Source: Paracoccaceae bacterium (GTDB taxonomy: Bacteria > Pseudomonadota > Alphaproteobacteria > Rhodobacterales > Rhodobacteraceae). From it: a stretch of 34,192 nucleotides of DNA. Both the position numbers and the translations under genes were made by a program. Each line of letters starts with the position of its first letter. The first letter of the stretch is position 1. Below, piece by piece: positions 1 through 6,571 of the stretch. The notes under the pieces were generated by a model that did no database searches, was not told where the DNA came from, and saw only the letters and a program-made list of their open reading frames with translations. The stretch covers positions 1-34,192 of the forward strand of contig RFZH01000002.1 of NCBI GenBank assembly GCA_009920815.1, written 5' to 3'.

Positions 1-440
1 GATGCGTGCGCGCAATTCATGCGCATTTACAGGTTTGGCCAAAAAATCATCCGCACCGGTTTCTAAACCCATTGCGATATCATTTTTTCCGATTTCGATG
101 TCAGCAATATGAAATAGCTGTAATGATCCGGATGCAGCTGCCGAAATTGTTTGCAAAACTCCAATCCGGTTAAACCGGGCATCATCCAATCCGAGAACAC
201 CAAATCTGGATAAGTCTCTTTACAAACAGACAACGCTTGAAATGCATCCTCTGCCTCGAAAACCTCGAACCCCCAGCGGGTCAACATGGATGACAAAATG
301 CGCCGTTGCAATCGACCGTCATCCACAACCAAAACACGGCGAATAGCGTTTGATGTTGTAGTATGTTGCACTGCTTGTTGCACGAAAACCTCTGAAACGA
401 ATAACGCTTTGGGTATAGGGTCTGTATGCTTAACAGACAC
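1..440 (-). CDS. Response regulator receiver protein, partial and frameshifted
   Basis: Receiver (REC) domain of a two-component or phosphorelay system. Visible family residues are the acidic pair in VLVVDD, the phospho-acceptor aspartate in FSDWMMPG and the lysine after the LLTS strand. In the frame that starts at 440 the protein stops at 63 just after LLTSKSEK. In the next frame the expected remainder follows at once (NDIAMGLETGADDFLAKPV, then NAHELRARI) and runs to base 1, so the gene continues beyond the left edge. The switch falls at a T6 run (83-88 on the plus strand); one more T would restore the frame. A better start may be the GTG at 383, which has AGAGG upstream, rather than the GTG at 440. 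The output domain lies outside the window. It is divergent from the Hpt protein at 536, a likely phosphorelay partner. Confidence 0.8.
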
Positions 441-535
441 TGAATCAGAACAATTCGATTTACTAAAATCTGAAATTTAGCGCCCTGTTTACACTTTCGA
501 TGTCATCTCAGTTATGGGAAACACAGGAGAGTGCC

Positions 536-867
536 ATGATTAATTGGGAACGCGTGCAAGAATTGCGCAACGAAGTCGGACCAGAAGATTTCGAAGAAGT
601 CATCGAACTTTTTTAGAAGAAGTGGATGATACAATCGGTCGCCTTGGTCAAACCGAGGCAGAGCCATCCTTGGAAGAGCAATTGCACTTTCTCAAGGGCA
701 GCGCTCTGAATATTGGCTTTGGCGTTTTTGCTGATCTTTGCCAAAACGGGGAAACCGCCGCAGCAAAAGGACGTGCCGGCGATATTGACCTCGACGCCAT
801 CCGTATAGCCTATGCAGAGGCGCGACATGAGTTTTTAGACAAAACACATCGCGTCAAGGCCGCTTAA
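536..867 (+). CDS. Histidine phosphotransfer (Hpt) domain protein, frameshifted as read
   Basis: Small single-domain Hpt protein of about 110 residues that would pass phosphate between a hybrid kinase and response regulators in the cytoplasm. The phospho-accepting histidine is in LHFLKGSALNIGF, matching the HxxKGSA pattern. The ATG at 536 has AGGAGAG just upstream and gives MINWERVQELRNEVG, then hits TAG at 614-616 in a T6 run (609-614). Adding one T gives ELFLEEVDDTIGRL in continuous frame to the stop at 867. The N-terminal part read from 544 in the other frame is not a real protein. The domain and start are clear to me. Whether the frameshift is real or a homopolymer read error cannot be told here, but the intact downstream frame favours error or very recent mutation. 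Confidence 0.85.
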
Positions 868-874
868 CAGGTGT

Positions 875-899
875 CATTTTCTGTCCAAAAATATCCTCG
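875..899 (-). repeat. Convergent-gap repeat, copy 1
   Basis: Minus-strand copy of a family with core GGATATTTTTRGACAGAAAA, here with G at the variable position, followed on the plus strand by CGCCGAAGGC. It lies between the Hpt stop (867) and the end of the SDR gene (948), which face each other. The other copies are at 5256, 5299, 9228, 30480 and 30519. Confidence 0.8.
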
Positions 900-947
900 C
901 CGAAGGCATGCGCGATGGCCCGCCTGACACGGTTCGGATCAGCCAGC

Positions 948-1763
948 CTAGATTAACAAATGAATCTTTTCTGGATGGGTCGATCCCGTTTGATCCAACG
1001 CCTTGCGCCGCAATTTACGCATGCCCTTGATCCACCTGTCATGGTCAGATGCCTTATGCGCCACATATGATCTGACAATTTCATGGGGCAAGATCAGGAA
1101 TGTTTCTTGCACAATCCCATCGATCACAGTTTCAGCCACCTGCGCAGGCGTTATCAGCCCGTCGTGAACAGGTGCGGCCGAGGGGTCAGAATATCCCAAC
1201 ATATCTGACGCAACATATTGCGGACAAACTACGGAAACCTTGACCCCATCTTCCCCATGAGAAATCGCAAGAGACTCGGCAAAACTGATGGCGGCGGCCT
1301 TGGACGCGCTATAAGCTGCATCACCAATCTGACTTAATAACCCCGCAGCAGAGGCAACATTAATCAAATAGCCGCTTTTGCGTTTTATCATATCAGGCAA
1401 CAGATTGCGCGCGGCCCAGACATGGGCCATAACGTGAATATCCCATGATTTCTGCCAGATCGCATCATCGGCGGATGCCGCATGATGGGGCTCGCCCCCG
1501 ACAAAACCGGCATTCGAAATAAAAATGTCAATTGCCCCGATGTTTGCCTGAACCGTGTCAATCATATCTTTGATCGCATCGGGCTTTGACACATCGCAGC
1601 GGATCGCCGTTGCGCCGATCTCTTTGCCGGTTTTGCTGACCTGTTCCAAGACCAAATCACAGATAACAACACGCGCCCCGCCTGCAATCAGAGCTTCGGC
1701 AATCGCGCGGCCAATCCCGCGCGCAGCCCCTGTAACAACAGCTATTTTTCCAGAAATTTCCAT
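948..1763 (-). CDS. SDR family NAD(P)-dependent oxidoreductase
   Basis: Short-chain dehydrogenase/reductase of 271 residues, the usual length for a classical SDR. The Rossmann cofactor loop TGAARGIG is at residues 11-18, NAG at 84-86, and the catalytic Ser138, Tyr151 and Lys155 are in the NVASAAG and YSASK motifs. D36 after the second strand suggests a preference for NAD(H) over NADP(H), by family rule. The substrate cannot be read from the sequence. The start codon overlaps the last base of the threonine deaminase stop (TAATG at 1765-1761), so the two genes are probably translationally coupled. That places it in an amino-acid or general metabolic operon but does not fix its job. Confidence 0.85.
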   Translation of the reverse strand: MEISGKIAVVTGAARGIGRAIAEALIAGGARVVICDLVLEQVSKTGKEIGATAIRCDVSKPDAIKDMIDTVQANIGAIDIFISNAGFVGGEPHHAASADDAIWQKSWDIHVMAHVWAARNLLPDMIKRKSGYLINVASAAGLLSQIGDAAYSASKAAAISFAESLAISHGEDGVKVSVVCPQYVASDMLGYSDPSAAPVHDGLITPAQVAETVIDGIVQETFLILPHEIVRSYVAHKASDHDRWIKGMRKLRRKALDQTGSTHPEKIHLLI

Positions 1764-2992
1764 TATATCACAAATTGAGACAACAGTTCATCATTGGTAA
1801 TGTCGGTGTAGGTAAAACCCGCCTCTTTCAAACGATGAAAAAATCCGTCAAATTGTTCGGGGGTTTTCGTTTCGATACCGATCAGAATCGACCCAAAGTT
1901 GCGTGCAGATTTTTTCAGATATTCAAAGCGGGTGATGTCATCCTCGGGCCCCAAGAAATTCAAGAATTCCTTCAACGCACCTGGACGTTGTGGCATCCTA
2001 AGTATCAGGTATTTCTTTACCCCGGAAAAGCGTTGGGCGCGTTCTTTGACTTCGGGCAGACGCTCGAAATCGAAATTCCCGCCTGACGTGACGCAAACGA
2101 CGGTGCGCCCACGGATGGCTTGGCCCAAGTCCTTAAGCGCATCAACAGACAACGCCCCCGCCGGTTCCAAAACGATGCCTTCGACGTTCAACATATCCAA
2201 CATGGTTGTACATATGCGATCTTCAGGAATACGCAGCACATTAGCCAAACCAATCCCTTTGAGTCTGGCAAATGTCTTGTCCCCAATCCGCCCAACCGCT
2301 GCGCCATCTGCAAAGGTGTCCACCTTATCCAAATTCACAGGTTTGCCTGCAATCAAGGCCGACCACAAACATGCCCCGCCTAACGGTTCAACCAACGAAA
2401 AGTGGCACGCGGTATCAAAATAACTGATCACCCCAGATGACAACCCGCCACCGCCCACAGGCAGCACAATATGATCGGGCACAGTCCCCAGTTGTCGTTC
2501 AATTTCAACGGCAACGGATGCTTGGCCTTCGATGACATCCTCGTCGTTAAAGGGTGGCAAAAAATGCGCCCCTTCGGCATCACAAAACGCTTGGGCCGCA
2601 CGTAAACAATCGTCAAAATAATCGCCAAACAGGCGGATTTCGATATTGTCCCCACCAAAAATCTTGGTTTTTTGGATCTTTTGCTGAGGGGTCGTAACAG
2701 GCATGAAAATAACGCCATGCACATCAAAATGGCGGCACATATAGGCCACACCTTGGGCGTGGTTGCCCGCAGAGGCACAAACAAATTTATTCTGTGTCGC
2801 GACCACCTTGCGCATAGCGTTAAATGCACCGCGCAGTTTATAGGATCGCACCGGGCTTAGATCTTCGCGTTTAAGCCAAATATCAGCGTCATACTTCGCG
2901 GACAAATGTTCATTGCGTTGCAATGGTGTTTCATCAAACACGCCACGCATCGCGGTTTCTGCAGTCTGAGCAAGGGATTTAAAGTCTGTCAT
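1763..2992 (-). CDS. ilvA: Threonine ammonia-lyase (threonine deaminase)
   Basis: PLP enzyme that converts threonine to 2-oxobutanoate, the first committed step to isoleucine. 409 residues. The PLP lysine is K52 in SYKLRGA. Other fold type II motifs are GNHAQG, near residue 95, and the phosphate-binding GGGGLSSG. Residues from about 325 onward (KKYLILRMPQRPGALKEF and what follows) form a single ACT-like regulatory domain, the shorter architecture compared with the two-ACT enzyme of enterobacteria. It may therefore be regulated differently by isoleucine, an inference. First gene of an overlapping pair with the SDR gene. Divergent from argG across a 180-base gap. The Shine-Dalgarno sequence before the ATG at 2992 is weak. 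Confidence 0.93.
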   Translation of the reverse strand: MTDFKSLAQTAETAMRGVFDETPLQRNEHLSAKYDADIWLKREDLSPVRSYKLRGAFNAMRKVVATQNKFVCASAGNHAQGVAYMCRHFDVHGVIFMPVTTPQQKIQKTKIFGGDNIEIRLFGDYFDDCLRAAQAFCDAEGAHFLPPFNDEDVIEGQASVAVEIERQLGTVPDHIVLPVGGGGLSSGVISYFDTACHFSLVEPLGGACLWSALIAGKPVNLDKVDTFADGAAVGRIGDKTFARLKGIGLANVLRIPEDRICTTMLDMLNVEGIVLEPAGALSVDALKDLGQAIRGRTVVCVTSGGNFDFERLPEVKERAQRFSGVKKYLILRMPQRPGALKEFLNFLGPEDDITRFEYLKKSARNFGSILIGIETKTPEQFDGFFHRLKEAGFTYTDITNDELLSQFVI

Positions 2993-3070
2993 GCCAAATG
3001 TGTGGCTCAGGATATGACGTTATGCAAGGGAATAAGATCGTTCCGCAGAATATACTTTTGCATACAAAAA

Positions 3071-3083
3071 CCAATTAAATTGG
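3071..3083. promoter_or_regulatory. 13-base palindrome between ilvA and argG
   Basis: CCAATT-A-AATTGG is a perfect palindrome located 90 bases upstream of the argG start and 79 bases from the ilvA start. It could be an operator for a dimeric regulator of either gene, but nothing else supports that and a 6-base arm can occur by chance. Confidence 0.2.
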
Positions 3084-3172
3084 GCAAAACCAACAGGAAT
3101 CTGCGCCCTTATCCTTGCCCCCGTTTCGAAAACACGGTATCGCGCGTGACAACGCAAACTGGGGGATTCCGC

Positions 3173-4396
3173 ATGTCCGCACCGAAAAAAGTTGTCCTGG
3201 CCTATTCTGGTGGCCTTGATACATCAATCATCCTAAAGTGGCTACAAACCGAATACGGTTGCGAAGTCGTGACCTTTACCGCCGATCTTGGCCAAGGCGA
3301 AGAGCTTGAGCCAGCGCGCCAAAAGGCAGAATTGTTGGGCATCAAGCCTGAAAATATCCATATCGAAGACATCCGCGAAGAATTCGTCCGTGATTTCGTA
3401 TTCCCCATGTTCCGCGCCAACGCGGTGTACGAAGGGCTTTATTTGCTGGGCACATCCATCGCGCGTCCATTGATTTCAAAACGTTTGGTGGAAATCGCGG
3501 AAATGACAGGCGCCGACGCTGTGGCCCACGGCGCAACGGGCAAAGGCAACGACCAAGTGCGGTTCGAATTGTCGGCCTATGCGTTGGACCCAAACATCAA
3601 GGTGATCGCACCTTGGCGTTTGTGGGATTTGACCAGCCGCACAAAGTTGCTGCAATTCGCCGAAGAAAACCAAATCCCAATCGTCAAAGACAAACGTGGC
3701 GAAGCACCGTTTTCAGTGGACGCAAACCTGTTGCACACCTCGTCCGAAGGCAAGGTTTTGGAAAACCCTGCCGAAGAAGCACCAGATTACGTGTATCAAC
3801 GTACCGTCCACCCAGAGGACGCGCCAGATACGCCTGAATATATCGAAATCACCTTTGAAAAAGGCGATGCCGTTGCAATCAACGGCGAAGCAATGTCGCC
3901 TGCGACTATCCTGACCGCATTGAACGAATACGGCCGCAAACACGGGATTGGCCGTTTGGATTTCGTTGAAAACCGCTTTGTCGGTATGAAATCACGCGGC
4001 ATTTATGAAACTCCAGGCGGGGATATCTTGCTTGAAGCACATCGCGGCATCGAACAAATCACCCTAGACAGCGGTGCAGGTCATTTGAAAGACAGCATCA
4101 TGCCCCGCTATGCGGAATTGATCTATAACGGTTTCTGGTTCAGCCCAGAACGCGAAATGCTACAAGCCTTGATCGACAAAAGCCAAGAAAACGTCACAGG
4201 CACTGTACGTTTGAAACTGTACAAAGGCTCTGCGCGCACCGTGGGCCGTTGGTCAGATTATTCGCTCTATTCCGAAGCACATGTGACTTTCGAAGAAGAC
4301 GCCGGCGCATACGATCAAAAAGACGCGGCAGGGTTCATCCAATTGAACGCCTTGCGCTTGAAATTGTTGGCTGCACGCAAACGTCGCGTGGGTTAA
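3173..4396 (+). CDS. argG: Argininosuccinate synthase
   Basis: Joins citrulline and aspartate using ATP to make argininosuccinate in arginine biosynthesis. 407 residues, the normal length. The ATP-pyrophosphatase loop SGGLDTS is near residue 11, directly after the first strand KKVVLAYS. Further family landmarks are GATGKGNDQVRFE around residue 120 and SGAGHLKDSIMPRYAEL in the C-terminal half. The ATG at 3173 is chosen because the family begins here and a GGGGGATT ribosome site precedes it; the frame is open 267 bases further upstream but that part has no family match. A strong terminator follows the stop. Single gene, divergent from ilvA. Confidence 0.96.
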   Translation: MSAPKKVVLAYSGGLDTSIILKWLQTEYGCEVVTFTADLGQGEELEPARQKAELLGIKPENIHIEDIREEFVRDFVFPMFRANAVYEGLYLLGTSIARPLISKRLVEIAEMTGADAVAHGATGKGNDQVRFELSAYALDPNIKVIAPWRLWDLTSRTKLLQFAEENQIPIVKDKRGEAPFSVDANLLHTSSEGKVLENPAEEAPDYVYQRTVHPEDAPDTPEYIEITFEKGDAVAINGEAMSPATILTALNEYGRKHGIGRLDFVENRFVGMKSRGIYETPGGDILLEAHRGIEQITLDSGAGHLKDSIMPRYAELIYNGFWFSPEREMLQALIDKSQENVTGTVRLKLYKGSARTVGRWSDYSLYSEAHVTFEEDAGAYDQKDAAGFIQLNALRLKLLAARKRRVG

Positions 4397-4420
4397 CCCT
4401 GCGCAATCATCGTTTCAAAT

Positions 4421-4453
4421 GGGCCGCATCGTTCAACGACGCGGCCCTTTTTT
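4421..4453 (+). terminator. Rho-independent terminator after argG
   Basis: GGGCCGC (4421-4427) pairs with GCGGCCC (4441-4447), with further pairing TCGTT/AACGA inside, followed directly by six T (4448-4453). It begins 25 bases after the argG stop and ends just before the ribosome site of the next gene. Confidence 0.85.
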
Positions 4454-4469
4454 CTGAGAGGTAACCCAC

Positions 4470-5207
4470 ATGCAACCACTCTACGTGATTGGCGACATTC
4501 ATGGACATTTGGACAAACTGGCCAACGCGGTTGATTTGATTGACCAAGACGGTGGCAAAGACGCCAAAATAATCTTTATCGGGGATCTGGTTGATCGTGG
4601 CCCTGATAGCAAGGGCGTCATCCAGTTTCTTATCGACGGCATCGCAGCAGGCCGCAATTGGACCGTACTTAAAGGGAACCACGACCGTATGTTTGAATGG
4701 TTCATGCAAACGCCCCCGCGTCATGACGCACATATGTTGGTCGGTATGCATTGGTTTCATGAAAAGATCGGCGGTATTGAAACACTGGCGTCATACGGTA
4801 TTACGGTGACGCCGATGATTGATCGTTTATACGAAATTCACGCACAAGCGATTGCCAACGTTCCACAGGCGCATGTTGATTTTCTTAAATCACAAGAACT
4901 TCTGCACTGCGACAATACTTTCATCTTTGCCCATGCTGGCATAAATCCATCGCACTCGATGGATGCCCAGAACGAAGAAGACCTCTTATGGCTGCGCGCA
5001 CCTGACGGGTATTACCCAAAAAATTTGCCGTTTTTGGTGATCCACGGCCACACACCGATTGCCGAACCCACCCATTTTGGAACCCATATCAATGTTGATG
5101 GCGGTGCCGCGTTCGGGCGCGCGATAATCCCAATCGTGCTCTGTTCAGACGGCGTTCATAAGTTAACTTCTGGTGGACGTCGGCCGATCACGAGTCAGGT
5201 CATGTGA
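4470..5207 (+). CDS. Metallophosphoesterase (serine/threonine phosphatase-like)
   Basis: Calcineurin-type dinuclear metal phosphoesterase, 245 residues, cytoplasmic (no signal peptide). The three signature blocks are present: GDIHGH with metal ligands D9 and H11, GDLVDRG with D39, and GNHD with N70 and H71. Later histidines in FAHAG and HGHTP complete the metal site. The length and spacing match the bacterial PPP-like group related to the lambda/PrpA phosphatases and to ApaH. The substrate could be a phosphoprotein or a dinucleotide, and the sequence does not decide. The ATG at 4470 has GAGAGGTAA upstream. The argG terminator lies just before it, so it probably has its own promoter or relies on read-through. 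Confidence 0.85.
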   Translation: MQPLYVIGDIHGHLDKLANAVDLIDQDGGKDAKIIFIGDLVDRGPDSKGVIQFLIDGIAAGRNWTVLKGNHDRMFEWFMQTPPRHDAHMLVGMHWFHEKIGGIETLASYGITVTPMIDRLYEIHAQAIANVPQAHVDFLKSQELLHCDNTFIFAHAGINPSHSMDAQNEEDLLWLRAPDGYYPKNLPFLVIHGHTPIAEPTHFGTHINVDGGAAFGRAIIPIVLCSDGVHKLTSGGRRPITSQVM

Positions 5208-5216
5208 TTGACGATT

Positions 5217-5247
5217 AGGGGCTTTGCCCCTCTTGGCCGCTGGCCAA
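5217..5247 (+). terminator. Double hairpin after the metallophosphoesterase
   Basis: AGGGGC-TTT-GCCCCT (5217-5231) is followed at once by TTGGCC-GCT-GGCCAA (5233-5247). Both stems are perfect. There is no long T tract, so termination strength is uncertain. The hairpins lie at the start of the convergent gap that also carries repeat copies 2 and 3. Confidence 0.5.
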
Positions 5248-5255
5248 TTCACCCC

Positions 5256-5279
5256 AGGATATTTAGCTAACAGAAAATG
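5256..5279 (+). repeat. Convergent-gap repeat, copy 2 (divergent variant)
   Basis: AGGATATTT, then AGCTA, then ACAGAAAATG: the core of the family with changes in the middle. It faces copy 3 at 5299-5323 in the opposite orientation, so the pair could fold into one long hairpin. Confidence 0.7.
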
Positions 5280-5298
5280 GCAGAAGACGCCGCATTTT

Positions 5299-5323
5299 CA
5301 TTTTCTGTCTAAAAATATCCTCG
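5299..5323 (-). repeat. Convergent-gap repeat, copy 3
   Basis: Minus-strand copy with A at the variable position, followed on the plus strand by CGCCGAAGGCG, the same flank as copy 1. It lies between the metallophosphoesterase and pyrF, which converge. Confidence 0.8.
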
Positions 5324-5332
5324 CCGAAGGCG

Positions 5333-5360
5333 TTTGGTCTTTGAAGAATCAAAGACCAAA
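5333..5360 (-). terminator. Perfect 12-base inverted repeat after pyrF
   Basis: TTTGGTCTTTGA and TCAAAGACCAAA form a perfect 12-base stem with a four-base loop (5345-5348), just beyond the pyrF stop at 5366. There is no long U tract on either strand. Probably a terminator or 3'-end stabilising hairpin for pyrF. Confidence 0.55.
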
Positions 5361-5365
5361 ATCAT

Positions 5366-6061
5366 TTACACGGATTGCATTTCGCGAACGATTGCGTCGG
5401 CTGCGGCGCGTGGGTCGGCGGCTTTCCAAATAGGGCGACCAACCACAATGTGATCGGATCCGTTCATGATGGCTTGTGCGGGCGTTGTGATGCGCTTTTG
5501 ATCGCCCGTGTCCGCGCCAGCTGGTCGTACGCCCGGCGTCACGATCAAACAGCCGTTTGATTCAGGCAGCGCACGGATCAAACCGGATTCTTGCGGCGAC
5601 GCGATGACCCCATCTGCACCTGCCTCAAATGCACGACCCGCGCGTTCGACAACCAAATCTTGCACGTCGCCGGGTTTGCAGATCGAGCGATCAAGGTCGG
5701 CGCGATCGAGTGAGGTTAAAATCGTGACCGCCAATATTTTCAGATTGCTGCCTGCGGCACCCTGTTTTGCAGCGGCCACCACATGCGGGTCACCATGAAC
5801 GGTAAGAAAATCGAGATCGTATTGTGCGATCCCGCGTACTGCCGCTTCGACGGTTGCGCCGATGTCAAAAAACTTCATATCTAAAAAGATACGTTTGCCG
5901 TGTTCATGTTTAAGCTCGTTCGCCAATGCCAAACCGCCACCGGTCAACATGCCAAGGCCAATTTTATAAAAGGACACCGATGATCCAAGCCGACTAGCCA
6001 AATCCAATCCCGCAACGATGTTTGGAACATCTAAGGCAACAATGAGGCGATCATCAGACAT
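5366..6061 (-). CDS. pyrF: Orotidine 5'-phosphate decarboxylase
   Basis: Final step of UMP synthesis: OMP to UMP plus CO2. 231 residues, typical for the bacterial enzyme. Catalytic residues are visible: D11 and K33 at the first strands (LIVALDV, FYKIG), and the D61-x-K63-x-x-D66 tetrad in FLDMKFFDIG. The C-terminal phosphate-binding loop is IVVGRPI. The start at 6061 (MSDDRLIVALD) is chosen over upstream in-frame codons because AAGGAGA sits 7 bases before it and the family starts here. Downstream of the 86-residue gene with a 52-base gap, probably one transcript. Confidence 0.95.
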   Translation of the reverse strand: MSDDRLIVALDVPNIVAGLDLASRLGSSVSFYKIGLGMLTGGGLALANELKHEHGKRIFLDMKFFDIGATVEAAVRGIAQYDLDFLTVHGDPHVVAAAKQGAAGSNLKILAVTILTSLDRADLDRSICKPGDVQDLVVERAGRAFEAGADGVIASPQESGLIRALPESNGCLIVTPGVRPAGADTGDQKRITTPAQAIMNGSDHIVVGRPIWKAADPRAAADAIVREMQSV

Positions 6062-6113
6062 AGTATTCTCCTTGGATAAAACGCTGCGTGTCTGACACTT
6101 TTGACGTGGCCAG

Positions 6114-6374
6114 TCAAGCAACCCGAGACATCAGCATGTCATGGACCGTGACGCTTTTGACTTCTTTTTGAATATGTCCACTGCGGCGCACTTTTGCCTT
6201 TGCCGCAGCAAGCAAAAGGGGGTGCGGGTCCATAACATCACGATGTTCGTGTGGGACAACGGCACATTCAACATGAATCGGGCCTTGTTCGGTTTCAAAG
6301 GTCACTAAACCAAAAATGGTTTGCCCAGCGTGGACAACGCGCACATTTGAAACATGGGTAGAAATGATATGCAT
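6114..6374 (-). CDS. Small conserved-looking protein, function unknown
   Basis: 86 residues, no signal peptide or membrane segment. The N-terminal half looks like beta strands (VRVVHAGQTIFGLVTFETEQGPIHVECAVVPH), and the rest is helical and basic. It has a good ribosome site (AAAGGA, 6 bases before the ATG at 6374). It lies 52 bases upstream of pyrF on the same strand, so co-transcription is likely, but I cannot name its family or role. Codon use and a clean start make it a real gene rather than a chance frame. Confidence 0.7.
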   Translation of the reverse strand: MHIISTHVSNVRVVHAGQTIFGLVTFETEQGPIHVECAVVPHEHRDVMDPHPLLLAAAKAKVRRSGHIQKEVKSVTVHDMLMSRVA

Positions 6375-6467
6375 AATTGATCCTTTCGTATTGTTAACTA
6401 TTCACAAATATATAAAAGTACACCTAAGAATCTATTTTAGTCCGTTTGGATATAATTTTGAAATTCT

Positions 6468-6496
6468 CTTGAATTTTTTCGTCTCGACCCCAAAAT
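6468..6496 (+). promoter_or_regulatory. Candidate heat-shock (RpoH) promoter of clpB
   Basis: CTTGAA (6468-6473), then 14 bases, then CCCCAAAAT (6488-6496). This closely follows the sigma-32 pattern CTTGAA-N(13-14)-CCCCATnT. It is 75 bases upstream of clpB, a gene that belongs to the RpoH regulon in most proteobacteria. Confidence 0.65.
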
Positions 6497-6571
6497 CTTA
6501 GGCAAGGTCACCAAAAATCGCGCCGATAATCGGGCGAATTTACATGTGACGCTTATGAAAGGAGAACAACC

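Noticed and set aside
2428..2829. Long minus-strand open frames inside ilvA and similar frames inside clpB, gyrB and dnaA
   Set aside because: They overlap well-supported genes in another frame, and their composition shows no family pattern.
2906..3172. N-terminal extension of argG
   Set aside because: The open frame continues upstream but has no family similarity, and a good ribosome site sits before the ATG at 3173.
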